Positions 41,723 to 50,082 of a DNA stretch of 64,000 nt are shown here, in pieces. The notes beneath the pieces are model-generated. The model was not told the origin of the DNA. It was given only the letters and a program-made list of their open reading frames with translations, and made no database searches. Made by a program: the position numbers and the translations under genes. Source of the stretch: Gemmatimonadota bacterium (lineage in GTDB: Bacteria; Gemmatimonadota; Gemmatimonadetes; Gemmatimonadales; GWC2-71-9); assembly GCA_040388535.1 (NCBI GenBank), contig JAZKBR010000002.1, positions 582,485 to 646,484 of the forward strand, given 5' to 3'. Position 1 is the first letter of the stretch. Every line of letters starts with the position of its first letter.

Positions 41723-41923
41723 CTAGCTTGCTCGTGGCCTTCGGAGCGGGGTGACCGGCGTCTCACCACTTCCAAGTGCTGCTGCCATATCGGCCCCAGC
41801 TCGTTCCGAAGCGAAGGAGAGCGGGTCGTTGGCAAGGTGGGCGTAGCGCTGGGTTGTGCTCGCTTGAGTGTGTCCCAGCAGGCCTCCAATCAACACCAAG
41901 GACGAACCGCCACCCACGGCAAC
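41723..41923 (-). pseudogene. Tyrosine recombinase (integrase) C-terminal remnant
   Basis: About 67 codons matching the end of a phage-type tyrosine integrase: VAVGGGSSLVLIGGLLGHTQ, then ASTTQRYAHLANDPLSFASER. The GLLGHTQ His and the catalytic Tyr in QRYAHL are retained. The upstream HxxR region and everything N-terminal are absent; the sequence switches at about 41923 to a peptidase fragment on the other strand. Typical of a decayed mobile element. Confidence 0.8.
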
Positions 41924-41927
41924 CGTA

Positions 41928-42155
41928 GCGTATGACCCGCTTTTCCTCGCAATAAACAACACACCATCGGACGGGCATCTGTGGGAGATTCTACAGACAG
42001 GTATGCATGAAGCTGTTCACGCGCGAACGGGCATCGTCACCGACCACCACAGACTGCCTAACGGTGAAGATGACGCGGAGCACTACGAAAACCACGAGTA
42101 CTTCAAGTACATCGACGTAGCGGGGCCTAACTCATGTCTTATCCCCCATCCTTGA
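41928..42155 (+). pseudogene. Truncated HExxH metallopeptidase-like fragment
   Basis: About 75 codons, AYDPLFLAINNTPSDG followed by TGMHEAVHARTGIVTDHH, with a HEAVH zinc motif, then HYENHEYFKY and a stop. No start or N-terminal half is present, and the break is directly beside the integrase remnant. It overlaps the next gene's start by 22 bp. Confidence 0.6.
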
Positions 42156-42679
42156 ATCGCCTCCAACTGCTGGGGCTGTTTGTGGTACTCCTGGGACCGC
42201 TGTCGTGCATATCGGCTCAGCAAAGCGCTAGGGCACGGAGCGGGCTCAAAGACCCTAGCCCTTGGGAAGTGCTCAACGGCTACCTAAGTCATCGATTTGA
42301 CATCGTGGATACACCGACAGTTCTGGTCCTCTGCGGGATCTCACCTGCCGATGTCGCTCCAACGGATATCGTCAAGTCCCCGAGAATGTCGGGGCGGCCG
42401 CTCTTTCCACGGGCGTATGCCGACACGGTGCTTTTCGATTCACGCTGCGAAAAGGGCCAGCAGGATTATTCTGGCGGCGGGAAGAAGAATGTCCTCTGGA
42501 TTGATTCACTGAGGGTGACCGCGGACAGTGCATGGATTGTCGCGCGCGCCCAACCGGTCTCCAAGCCGGGACGTGAGGGGGGGCAGCTGAGAGAAAGGTT
42601 CCTCTGGGTGCTCGGTCAAGAGTATCCCGGAACGAAGTCGATCATCTTCTTCGCGCGGCCAGTCCGAGCCGTAAACTAG
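42134..42679 (+). CDS. Secreted protein of unknown function, island
   Basis: 181 residues from ATG 42134, with a signal peptide (LLGLFVVLLGPLSCISAQQ; Cys may be a lipobox). Mature part: VLCGISPADVAP, RCEKGQQDY and WVLGQEYPGT stretches; no domain recognised. Not obviously related to the three 145-residue island paralogues. Confidence 0.65.
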   Translation: MSYPPSLNRLQLLGLFVVLLGPLSCISAQQSARARSGLKDPSPWEVLNGYLSHRFDIVDTPTVLVLCGISPADVAPTDIVKSPRMSGRPLFPRAYADTVLFDSRCEKGQQDYSGGGKKNVLWIDSLRVTADSAWIVARAQPVSKPGREGGQLRERFLWVLGQEYPGTKSIIFFARPVRAVN

Positions 42680-42812
42680 AAGCCTTTGTCCCGTGGACCC
42701 CTGCCGACAATGGCAGGGGTCACGGGCCCTGGTTCTCGTTGAGGAGGTCTCAGAAAGGTGCACGCGAGACCGCCTGCGTCAGCAGGTTCGCGATAGGAGG
42801 ACCAACGCAACG

Positions 42813-43262
42813 ATGAAATTTTCTATTTCCCTTCCTATCTCCGTCGCCACATTACTAGTCGTGACGAGAGCCCCGGCGGTCCGGCAACCGCACCTGCGGG
42901 AGGCGTCCTTTTCCCAAGGGTGCATTACCGGTGCCGATGAAAGCGCGAACATGTTGGGTTTTTTCAGGGCGATTGCATCGTCGGATCTGGCCGAAAACGC
43001 GCACCAGCGGTTGATCTACAAAATCAGCAAGGTGGAACGCCGTCAGGTGAAATTGGTTGCGACGAACTCTGTCTGCGCGAAGGCAGCTGTCACGATCAAT
43101 CGGGACCGAGGCGTTCCTGACTCGACGTCTCGATCGGTGATTCTGATCAAGATCGACACGATCTACATCGCGAGTGACCCAGCGGAACGGGCAGGAGAGT
43201 ACGGCGTGAGCTACCGCATGAACTTCCGATGCGACTCGATCCTCGCGCGGTTCGTGGAGTGA
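42813..43262 (+). CDS. Small secreted protein, island paralogue 2
   Basis: 149 residues from ATG 42813 with AGGAGG upstream at 42795-42800. A signal segment (LPISVATLLVVTRAP) precedes a domain with TNSVCAKAAVTINR, PDSTSRSVILIKIDTIYIASDP and YGVSYRMNFRCDSIL. The match to paralogue 3 (VCAKAIVTINR, TTSRSIVLIKLDTAYVARDP, YRMNHALDSVL) is strong over the C-terminal half. Function unknown. Confidence 0.78.
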   Translation: MKFSISLPISVATLLVVTRAPAVRQPHLREASFSQGCITGADESANMLGFFRAIASSDLAENAHQRLIYKISKVERRQVKLVATNSVCAKAAVTINRDRGVPDSTSRSVILIKIDTIYIASDPAERAGEYGVSYRMNFRCDSILARFVE

Positions 43263-43317
43263 TTGGTTCGGGTTCTCCCCTCGATTTCGGGAGCCGCAGC
43301 GCACCTCGAGAATTCTG

Positions 43318-43755
43318 ATGAAACACCTGCTTGGATTCGGAGCAACCGTCCTCCTGTCGGCTGCTGCCGCAACACCTCACATTCCCGCGTATCCCGCAAT
43401 GGGTACGCAGCGCTGCGTCCGCGACAGCGCATTGCTGGCCGCGGAACTGTACCAGTTCCGGGAAATGGTGTCCGACACCGGCGAACTCGCGGTGCTGGGC
43501 CGCCAGGGGTACCAGTTGCCCGCAATGGATAGCACGAAGGTCACCGTGGTGACGCACGACGCGGTCTGTGCCAAAGCGATCGTAACGATCAACCGGTTCG
43601 GCGGGGCACCAGATACGACGTCGAGGAGCATTGTCCTGATCAAGCTCGACACCGCCTACGTCGCGCGTGACCCGAAGCAGTTCGCTGGCGAATTCGCCAT
43701 CCACTATCGAATGAATCACGCGCTCGATTCCGTACTGGTCACGCCGATCAACTGA
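43318..43755 (+). CDS. Small secreted protein, island paralogue 3
   Basis: 145 residues from ATG 43318, with a short hydrophobic signal (LLGFGATVLLSAAAATP). C-terminal half VCAKAIVTINR, TTSRSIVLIKLDTAYVARDP and YRMNHALDSVL closely matches paralogue 2 and more weakly paralogue 1. It is the last gene of the island before core-like sequence resumes. Function unknown. Confidence 0.78.
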   Translation: MKHLLGFGATVLLSAAAATPHIPAYPAMGTQRCVRDSALLAAELYQFREMVSDTGELAVLGRQGYQLPAMDSTKVTVVTHDAVCAKAIVTINRFGGAPDTTSRSIVLIKLDTAYVARDPKQFAGEFAIHYRMNHALDSVLVTPIN

Positions 43756-43884
43756 ACAACTACGACTGCCGGCCCCGGCTCTGCGCCGTTCAGGTCGGAA
43801 AACGCAAAGGGGCTCCCCACCGGAAAGCCCTTTCCGAACATCCATCGTTCATCGTCCCTCGCCCATGACCCATCACCCCCAAGT

Positions 43885-45375
43885 TCATCCCGCCGCGATG
43901 AGCTCCGCGCCAACACTCCGCATCGCCGCCACCGTCTCGTCAATATCCTGCAGTGTCGTGCGGTGCGAGCAGATCGAGAGCCGCTGCGTCACCCGGCCGC
44001 GAATGCGCGTGGTCATGGTGAAGGCGATCTGTCGCTTGACCAGTTCGTCGGCCACGCGCTGGTTGAGTTCGTCGAGCTTCGCATCGTTGCCCTTGAGCGC
44101 GGCCGGGACGTAGCGGAACGAATAGATGTAGAGCGCCGGTTCCGGCTGCACGACCTCGAAATCATCCGACGCCGCCACCAGTGCGTGCAGATGCTTCGCG
44201 CAGGCGATGGTGCGCCGGAAGATCGCGCGATATCCCTCGACGCCATACAACCGCAGCGACATCCAGACCTTGAGCGCGCGCCAGCCACGCGAAAGTTGCG
44301 GTCCGTAGTCGAAATAGTTGAGTCCGGCATACTCGCTCGGCAATGAACTCTGCAGGTAAGTCGCCTGGGTCGCGAAGGCAGCGCGCAGCGCTTCCGGGTT
44401 GCGCACCAGCAGGCAGGCCGCTTCATATGGCGCGCCGAGCCACTTGTGGGCGTCGAATGACACCGAGTCGGCGCGCTCCATCCCGACAAAATGCGGCGCG
44501 AGCTCCGGCAGGATCGCACCGAGTGATCCGCAGGCGCCATCGACATGGAACCAGAGATTGCGGCGCGCCGCGATGTCTGCGAGCGCATCGAAATCATCGA
44601 GCGCACCGACGTTGATCGAGCCGCCGTGACCGACGATGCAGAAGGGCGTCTTTCCGCTGGAGATGTCTTCATCCAGCATCTGCTCGAGGGCGCCGAGGTC
44701 GATGGTGAAGTCGGGCTTGCTCGGCACCTTGCGCAGGGCATTGCGACCGAGACCAAGAAGATTGACCGCGCTCTGGAACGAGACGTGGGCCTCGTGGTCG
44801 GCCATATAGACCGTGAGCTGGCGGACGCCGCCCGAGCCTTGCAGCCCGTGGGCGTCGATATCCCAGGTCGCCTTGTTGACCAGGGCCGCGCGCAGCGCCG
44901 CGACATTGGCCATGGTGCCACCACTGAGGAAGATCCCGCCGGTGTCGGCGCCGTAGCCGATTATCTCGCCGAGCCAGGCAATAGTGCGGCGTTCGATTTC
45001 GGTGGCCGCCGGTGATGCCTTCCAGCCGCCGAGGTTGGCGTTGAGGGTGGCCGCGAGCGCGTCGGCGATGGCGCCCATCTGGGTGCCCGATCCGTTGACG
45101 AAGCCGAACCACTTGGCGTGACCCGTGAACGACGAATTCGGGACGATCTTGCTGGTCCAGTCGGCGAGGATCGCGTGGGGGTCTTCACCCAGCTCGGGGA
45201 CCGGGAGGTCGAACAGGGCGTGGACCGCGGCTGGCTGCTGCGCCGGAAACGGGGCGGCATCCTTCAGATCAACGAAAAAGGCGGTGATGAGGTCGATGGC
45301 CTCGCGACCCAGAGCGCGAAACGCTTCTGGGGGGAGATCGACGAAGGGCGCCGGCGCTTCAGTACGGATAGACAT
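43885..45375 (-). CDS. PLP-dependent group II decarboxylase
   Basis: 496-residue aromatic-amino-acid/glutamate-type decarboxylase. The PLP lysine is in SFDAHKWLGAPYEA (Lys311), and the PLP-binding Asp is in WFHVDGACG (Asp279). FGFVNGSGTQMG and FLSGGTMANVAA, the N-terminal landmarks, are present. Whether it acts on Trp, Phe, Tyr, Glu or another substrate cannot be told. Start ATG 45375. Divergent from the ADOP permease. Confidence 0.92.
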   Translation of the reverse strand: MSIRTEAPAPFVDLPPEAFRALGREAIDLITAFFVDLKDAAPFPAQQPAAVHALFDLPVPELGEDPHAILADWTSKIVPNSSFTGHAKWFGFVNGSGTQMGAIADALAATLNANLGGWKASPAATEIERRTIAWLGEIIGYGADTGGIFLSGGTMANVAALRAALVNKATWDIDAHGLQGSGGVRQLTVYMADHEAHVSFQSAVNLLGLGRNALRKVPSKPDFTIDLGALEQMLDEDISSGKTPFCIVGHGGSINVGALDDFDALADIAARRNLWFHVDGACGSLGAILPELAPHFVGMERADSVSFDAHKWLGAPYEAACLLVRNPEALRAAFATQATYLQSSLPSEYAGLNYFDYGPQLSRGWRALKVWMSLRLYGVEGYRAIFRRTIACAKHLHALVAASDDFEVVQPEPALYIYSFRYVPAALKGNDAKLDELNQRVADELVKRQIAFTMTTRIRGRVTQRLSICSHRTTLQDIDETVAAMRSVGAELIAAG

Positions 45376-45514
45376 GGAACAGATTATGTCGGAGGAGACG
45401 CTTCATCGCCACCTGTGCCGGGGTGAAAAACATTCCAGAAGGGGCGTGCAACCGGTTGGCGAGTGATCTCATCTAATCCGGGGTCTGCCACCTCTCCCTT
45501 CTCCCAGGTGCCCC

Positions 45515-47959
45515 ATGCCCGACCTGCGCCAGGACGTTCGCCTCGCCCTCCGATCGCTTTTTCGCCGGCCCGGTTTCGTCGCCGTCGTGGTCCTGACCCT
45601 CGGCCTCGGCATCGGCGCCAACAGCGCCATCTTCTCGGTGGTCAACGCCGTGTTGCTCAAGCCGTTGCCATATCGGGACCCTGGCCAACTGGCGATGATC
45701 TGGAGCAAGTGGACGAACTTCGAGAAGACCTGGCTCTCGCCCGCCGAATACCTCGACTACCAGAAGCAGAGCCGGCTCTTCACCGATGTGGCCGCGTGGG
45801 ACGAAAACGGCGAGGCAGCGCTCACGGGAGCAGAGGGCGCGCAGAGCGTCACGGCGGTCGAAATGACGGCCAATTTCCTCGATGTGGTGGGGATGGTGCC
45901 AGCGGCTGGCCGGGTCTTCACGCCCGAGGAAGACATCCCCAACGGGCCGCCCGTGGTGATGATCGGCTACGAGTTGTGGCAGCAACGATTCGGCCGTGAT
46001 CCGTCGATCGTCAATCGCATCATCCAGATCGACGGTGAATCGCAGCAGGTCGTAGGTGTGTTGCCGAAGGAGTTCAAGTTTCCGCTCGAATTCCAGAGTC
46101 GCACCACGGCACAACTCATTCAGCCAGCGCGAATGGATCGCGCGGCGCCCGCGCGAGGGAATCACGGCTGGTATGGTGTCGCGCGGCTCAAGCCCGGTAT
46201 CACGGCTGCGATGGTGACGCCGGAACTCGACAACCTCGCCAAGGGGTGGACGAAGGCGGGGCTCTATCCCGTCGGAATGCAGTTCACGGCGTTCTCGGTA
46301 CCGATGATCGAGCAGGTCAGCGGCAACGTGCAGCTGGCCCTGCTGGTGCTCGCTGCGGCGGTCGGCCTGTTGTTGCTGCTGACTTGTGCCAATGTTGCCA
46401 ACCTGGTGCTCACGCGCGCCGACAGTCGCAGTCGCGAGGTCGCGGTGCGTGCCGCACTCGGCGCGGGCAAAGGCGAGCTGCTGCGCCTTGCGCTTACCGA
46501 GAGTATGCTGCTCGGTCTCGGTGGCGGCTTGCTCGGACTCGTGCTCGCGTGGGGTGGTGTGCGCATCCTGGTGGCCCGCGCGCCGACCACGATCCCGCGA
46601 CTCGCGGAATTGCACGTCGACTGGCGCGTGGTGGCGTTCACCCTGGTGCTGAGTCTCGTGACCGGCGCGCTGTTCGGTCTGTTGCCAGTGGCGCGGGTGT
46701 CGCAGCTTGATCTCGCGAATGCACTGCGTGACGGATCGCGCGGCGCGAGCGACGGCGCAGAGCGGAAGCGCGGGCGCACGTTGCTGGTGGTGGCCGAGAT
46801 GGCACTTGCGGTGCTGCTGGTGATCTCGGCCGGGCTCACGATCAAGTCGTTCCGCAACCTGATGCAGGTCGATCCGGGGTTCGATACCCGGGGCGTGCTC
46901 ACGATGCGCACCTCGCTGCCGTCGGCCACCTACGCCGATGAGCGCGCGGTCCTGAACTTCTATCGCAACTTCGGCGATGAAGTGCGGCAACTTCCCGGGG
47001 TCCAGTTCGCGGGCTTCGGTCGGGTGCTCCCGCTCGCGGCCGAAATGGGTGATGCCGGAATCGCGATCGAATCGCATCCCACGCCGGCCGGTGTGCCAGG
47101 CAATCAGGCCGACTGGCAGGCGGCATCACCCGGGTACTTCGAAGCGATGAAGATCCGGTTGATCACCGGGCGTTACATCGACAACAGCGACACCAAGGAT
47201 GGTTTACAGGTCGCGGTGATCAACGAAGCACTCGCCAAGGAGTACTTCCCGAACGAGAACCCGATCGGTCAGCGGGTACGGATGGGCGGACAGGATCGGC
47301 CCTGGCGCGTGATCGTCGGCGTGGTCGGCAACTATCACCACAACGGCCTCACCGCGACGTTCAAGCGGGCGTTCTTCATCCCGGCAGAACAATGGAGCAA
47401 CTCCTACGGCCAGCCGCGCCGGGCGATGACACTGATCGTCCGCAGCAGCGGCAATCCCAAGGAACTGATCGGACCGATCGCGGCGATCGCGAAGCGGCTC
47501 GCGCCGGACGTTCCGGTGACGCAGATCACGACGATGGACGATGTGCTCAGTGCTGCGACCCAGGAGCAACGGTTCACGATGGCGCTGATGGCGGGCTTCG
47601 CGTTGCTCGCGCTGGTGCTCGCGGCGGTCGGCATCTACGGGGTGATCTCGTACTCGGTGAGTCAGCGAACGCGCGAGATCGGCATCCGGCTCGCCCTCGG
47701 CGCCGACGTCGATTCGGTGCGCGGGCTGGTGCTGCGGCAGGGGATGGCGCCGGCTGTGGTCGGAATCGGCGTTGGCCTCGCCTGCGCGCTCCTGCTCACG
47801 CGTTACCTCGGCTCGCTGCTGTATGGTGTAGCTCCAATCGATGCGTTCACCTTCGCCACCATTCCGCTGTTGCTGCTGCTGGTAGCGGCCGGATCGGTCC
47901 TGCTGCCGGCGATGCGCGCGAGCCGGGTCGAGCCGGTGGAAGCACTGCGGGGCGAGTAG
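45515..47959 (+). CDS. ADOP-type ABC transporter permease (duplicated FtsX/MacB)
   Basis: 814-residue permease of the acidobacterial duplicated orphan permease (ADOP) group. The start PDLRQDVRLALRSLFRRPGF is characteristic, with TM1 (LTLGLGIGANSAIFSVVNAVLLK) followed by a MacB-like periplasmic domain. A first FtsX block of three TMs spans about 270-420, a fourth TM lies near 427-445, then a second periplasmic domain and a second FtsX block to the end (REIGIRLALGADVDSV, ending MRASRVEPVEALRGE). No ATPase subunit lies next to it, typical of the group. Substrate unknown. Confidence 0.92.
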   Translation: MPDLRQDVRLALRSLFRRPGFVAVVVLTLGLGIGANSAIFSVVNAVLLKPLPYRDPGQLAMIWSKWTNFEKTWLSPAEYLDYQKQSRLFTDVAAWDENGEAALTGAEGAQSVTAVEMTANFLDVVGMVPAAGRVFTPEEDIPNGPPVVMIGYELWQQRFGRDPSIVNRIIQIDGESQQVVGVLPKEFKFPLEFQSRTTAQLIQPARMDRAAPARGNHGWYGVARLKPGITAAMVTPELDNLAKGWTKAGLYPVGMQFTAFSVPMIEQVSGNVQLALLVLAAAVGLLLLLTCANVANLVLTRADSRSREVAVRAALGAGKGELLRLALTESMLLGLGGGLLGLVLAWGGVRILVARAPTTIPRLAELHVDWRVVAFTLVLSLVTGALFGLLPVARVSQLDLANALRDGSRGASDGAERKRGRTLLVVAEMALAVLLVISAGLTIKSFRNLMQVDPGFDTRGVLTMRTSLPSATYADERAVLNFYRNFGDEVRQLPGVQFAGFGRVLPLAAEMGDAGIAIESHPTPAGVPGNQADWQAASPGYFEAMKIRLITGRYIDNSDTKDGLQVAVINEALAKEYFPNENPIGQRVRMGGQDRPWRVIVGVVGNYHHNGLTATFKRAFFIPAEQWSNSYGQPRRAMTLIVRSSGNPKELIGPIAAIAKRLAPDVPVTQITTMDDVLSAATQEQRFTMALMAGFALLALVLAAVGIYGVISYSVSQRTREIGIRLALGADVDSVRGLVLRQGMAPAVVGIGVGLACALLLTRYLGSLLYGVAPIDAFTFATIPLLLLLVAAGSVLLPAMRASRVEPVEALRGE

Positions 47960-48026
47960 GGGATCAAGTACAGTATCATTCCCCCGGGGACGAATTGATC
48001 AACCGATTTCGGGCGGACGTGCTGCG

Positions 48027-48530
48027 ATGATCACCAAGGACCAGCTGGCGCATGCGATGATGCACGAGTGCGATGTCTGCATTCACCTGGCCACCAAGTT
48101 CACGCCGGAGGGATACGGCTATCGGCCGAGCCCGGGTCAGCGGAACACGGTCGAGCTGATGCAGTACCTCTCCTTCGCGATGTCGACGGCGCTGGGCGTG
48201 TTCCGTGATGGCGACTGGTCGGTGTTCCGCGCCGCCGCGGAAGCCGCCAAGTCGCTGACCCCGGCGGAGTTCCCGGCCGCAATGCTCGAGGAGAAGGCCG
48301 CGATCAAGGCGTTCTTCGACGGGCTGACCGAGGAACAGCTGGAGCACCAGGAGGCAACACTGCCGGGGGGGCGGGGGAAAGCGCCGCTCGGGGTCGCCAT
48401 TCTCGGGGGGCCCTTCAGCTGGCTGCCGGCCTACAAGCTCCAGCTCTTCCTCTATGCCAAGGCGGCGGGGGCCGCCGACATCGGGACCAGCAACGCCTGG
48501 CGGGGCGTCGATATGCCCCCCAAGGCGTAG
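48027..48530 (+). CDS. DinB-like small protein
   Basis: 167 residues from ATG 48027. MMHECDVCIHLATKF has two His and two Cys near the N-terminus; NTVELMQYLSFAM is a helix typical of DinB/DUF1569 proteins. PAYKLQLFLYAKA follows the next helical region. Assignment to the DinB superfamily is weak and by pattern only. A possible -10 CAGTATCAT lies 40 bp upstream. Confidence 0.6.
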   Translation: MITKDQLAHAMMHECDVCIHLATKFTPEGYGYRPSPGQRNTVELMQYLSFAMSTALGVFRDGDWSVFRAAAEAAKSLTPAEFPAAMLEEKAAIKAFFDGLTEEQLEHQEATLPGGRGKAPLGVAILGGPFSWLPAYKLQLFLYAKAAGAADIGTSNAWRGVDMPPKA

Positions 48531-48613
48531 CCCGTTCCAGCCATCGCGGCGGAAGCGTCCGGACCCTAGTATCATATGCGCTCCTGACGCTTCCCCTCTG
48601 AGGGTTGGACCCG

Positions 48614-49099
48614 ATGCCACAACCGTCTCCCTATCGCACGCTCTCCCAGGCCCGTCGCATCGGGCTGGTGGCCCACGACATCTCCTCGAGCCGTGATTCG
48701 AAGAACAGCTATATCCAGCGGATCGTCGCGCGGGGTGGCGGCTTCCGGCCTGAGAAGCTGCGGGAATGGGCGCCGGAACAGCTGGCCCGCGAGATCGTCC
48801 GGCACGGACTCGAGTCATTGCAGGACGAGCTGACGCTGTTGCAGACCCTCTACGTGGAACTCGAGCCAGGCTTGCAGATCGCTTTCCTCGACCTGGCCGG
48901 GGTACGACGTGACGGGGCGAATATCCCGGACGACCTGAAGACACCGTTTGCCGATGTACCAACCGTGCGGAAGGCGGCGCTCGCGTTGCTGGAACAACAG
49001 GGCGAGGATGCCCGTCACTATCTCCATACCATTGCGCTGTACAACACCGATGCGTGGCCGGGGTTGATGGCGGTGCTGGTGGAGACGGAACCGAAGTAG
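48614..49099 (+). CDS. Unknown protein, 161 aa
   Basis: From ATG 48614, 161 mostly helical residues without a signal peptide. ESLQDELTLLQTLYVELEP and HYLHTIALYNTDAWPG are its distinctive parts. I recognise no family. It is followed by a GGGAGAA heptamer tract. Confidence 0.6.
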   Translation: MPQPSPYRTLSQARRIGLVAHDISSSRDSKNSYIQRIVARGGGFRPEKLREWAPEQLAREIVRHGLESLQDELTLLQTLYVELEPGLQIAFLDLAGVRRDGANIPDDLKTPFADVPTVRKAALALLEQQGEDARHYLHTIALYNTDAWPGLMAVLVETEPK

Positions 49100-49104
49100 A
49101 AGAA

Positions 49105-49152
49105 CGAGAAGGGAGAAGGGAGAAGGGAGAAGGGAGAAGGGAGAAGGGAGAG
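49105..49152. repeat. GGGAGAA heptamer tract
   Basis: Six to seven tandem units of GGGAGAA just after the 48614 gene. Confidence 0.85.
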
Positions 49153-49160
49153 CCCCCGGT

Positions 49161-49181
49161 GGTGCCGCTCTTGGGCGGCAC
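49161..49181. repeat. GTGCCGC-family hairpin
   Basis: GGTGCCGC-TCTTGG-GCGGCAC, adjacent to the REP-like CATCCTGAGCGAAGTCGAAGG at 49184-49204. Confidence 0.6.
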
Positions 49182-49215
49182 ATCATCCTGAGCGAAGTCG
49201 AAGGATCTGTACCAG

Positions 49216-50028
49216 ATGAATTCCAAGCCGTCGAGCCCGAAGAAGATCAAGCAACTCCTGGCGACGCTGCCCGCCAAGGCGCAGCGCGGGAGCAAGCCGC
49301 GCTGTCATCTGCTCACGCACGGGACGCGGGTGCAGGTCGCGGCGCGACTCAGTGCGCTGATGGGTGTGTGGGGGAGTGTCGCGCCGACCGATTCCTGGCT
49401 TCCCGAAGGATTCGAAGATCCGAGTGAAGCGGAGTTGCCGCTCGCCCCCGAGCTGCTGACGCCGGTGGTTCGCGTCGGCCTCGCGCGGTGGTGGCTCCCC
49501 AGCGAACGGCTCGCCGACCGCACACCCAACTGGGACATCGCGAGCAGCTGCACGATCGATGGCCGTCGCGGCCTGCTGCTGGTGGAAGCCAAGGCGCACG
49601 AGAATGAGCTCGCCAACACGGTCTCCGGTCGCAAGCTCGACACCCGCAATCAGGGTGACCAGGCCACGCGCGACGCGAGTCATCACCAGATCGGCGTCGC
49701 GATCGAGCAGGCCCGCGCCGGATTGCAGGCGGCGAGCGGGTTGCCATGGGAGATCCGGATCGACTCGCACTACCAGCTCGCCAGTCGCTTCGCGTGGGCG
49801 TGGAAGGTCGCGCAGCTCGGCGTGCCGGTGGTGATGGTGTATCTCGGCTTCCTCGGCGCCGACGAGATGAAGGATCGCGGTGCGCCGCTCGCGAGTGCCG
49901 GGGAATGGGAGGCGCTGGTTCGCGCGCATGCCAAGGGAATGGTGCCGGGCGAAGTGTGGGGGAGCCAGATCGATGTGGCGGGTGTGCCGCTGATTCCGCT
50001 GATCGGGAGTGTGGTGCAGGAACTCTAG
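49216..50028 (+). CDS. Predicted PD-(D/E)XK nuclease-like protein
   Basis: 270 residues from ATG 49216. The middle has NWDIASS (Asp107) then GLLLVEAKAHE (Glu124, Lys126), matching D-(E/D)xK spacing of PD-(D/E)XK endonucleases. VMVYLGFLGADEMKD follows. No named family is recognised, and catalysis is not certain. It sits 54 bp before the Fe-S nuclease gene, so the two may form a module. A heptamer tract separates them. Confidence 0.6.
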   Translation: MNSKPSSPKKIKQLLATLPAKAQRGSKPRCHLLTHGTRVQVAARLSALMGVWGSVAPTDSWLPEGFEDPSEAELPLAPELLTPVVRVGLARWWLPSERLADRTPNWDIASSCTIDGRRGLLLVEAKAHENELANTVSGRKLDTRNQGDQATRDASHHQIGVAIEQARAGLQAASGLPWEIRIDSHYQLASRFAWAWKVAQLGVPVVMVYLGFLGADEMKDRGAPLASAGEWEALVRAHAKGMVPGEVWGSQIDVAGVPLIPLIGSVVQEL

Positions 50029-50065
50029 AGACTAGAGAATAGAGACTAGAGACTAGAGACTAGTT
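50025..50065. repeat. GAGACTA heptamer tract (single arm)
   Basis: Five or six imperfect GAGACTA units between the two nuclease genes. The opposite inverted arm is absent, unlike at 7126 or 20116; the 49216 gene ends at its first unit. Confidence 0.75.
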
Positions 50066-50082
50066 TCCCTCCCGGTATTTCC

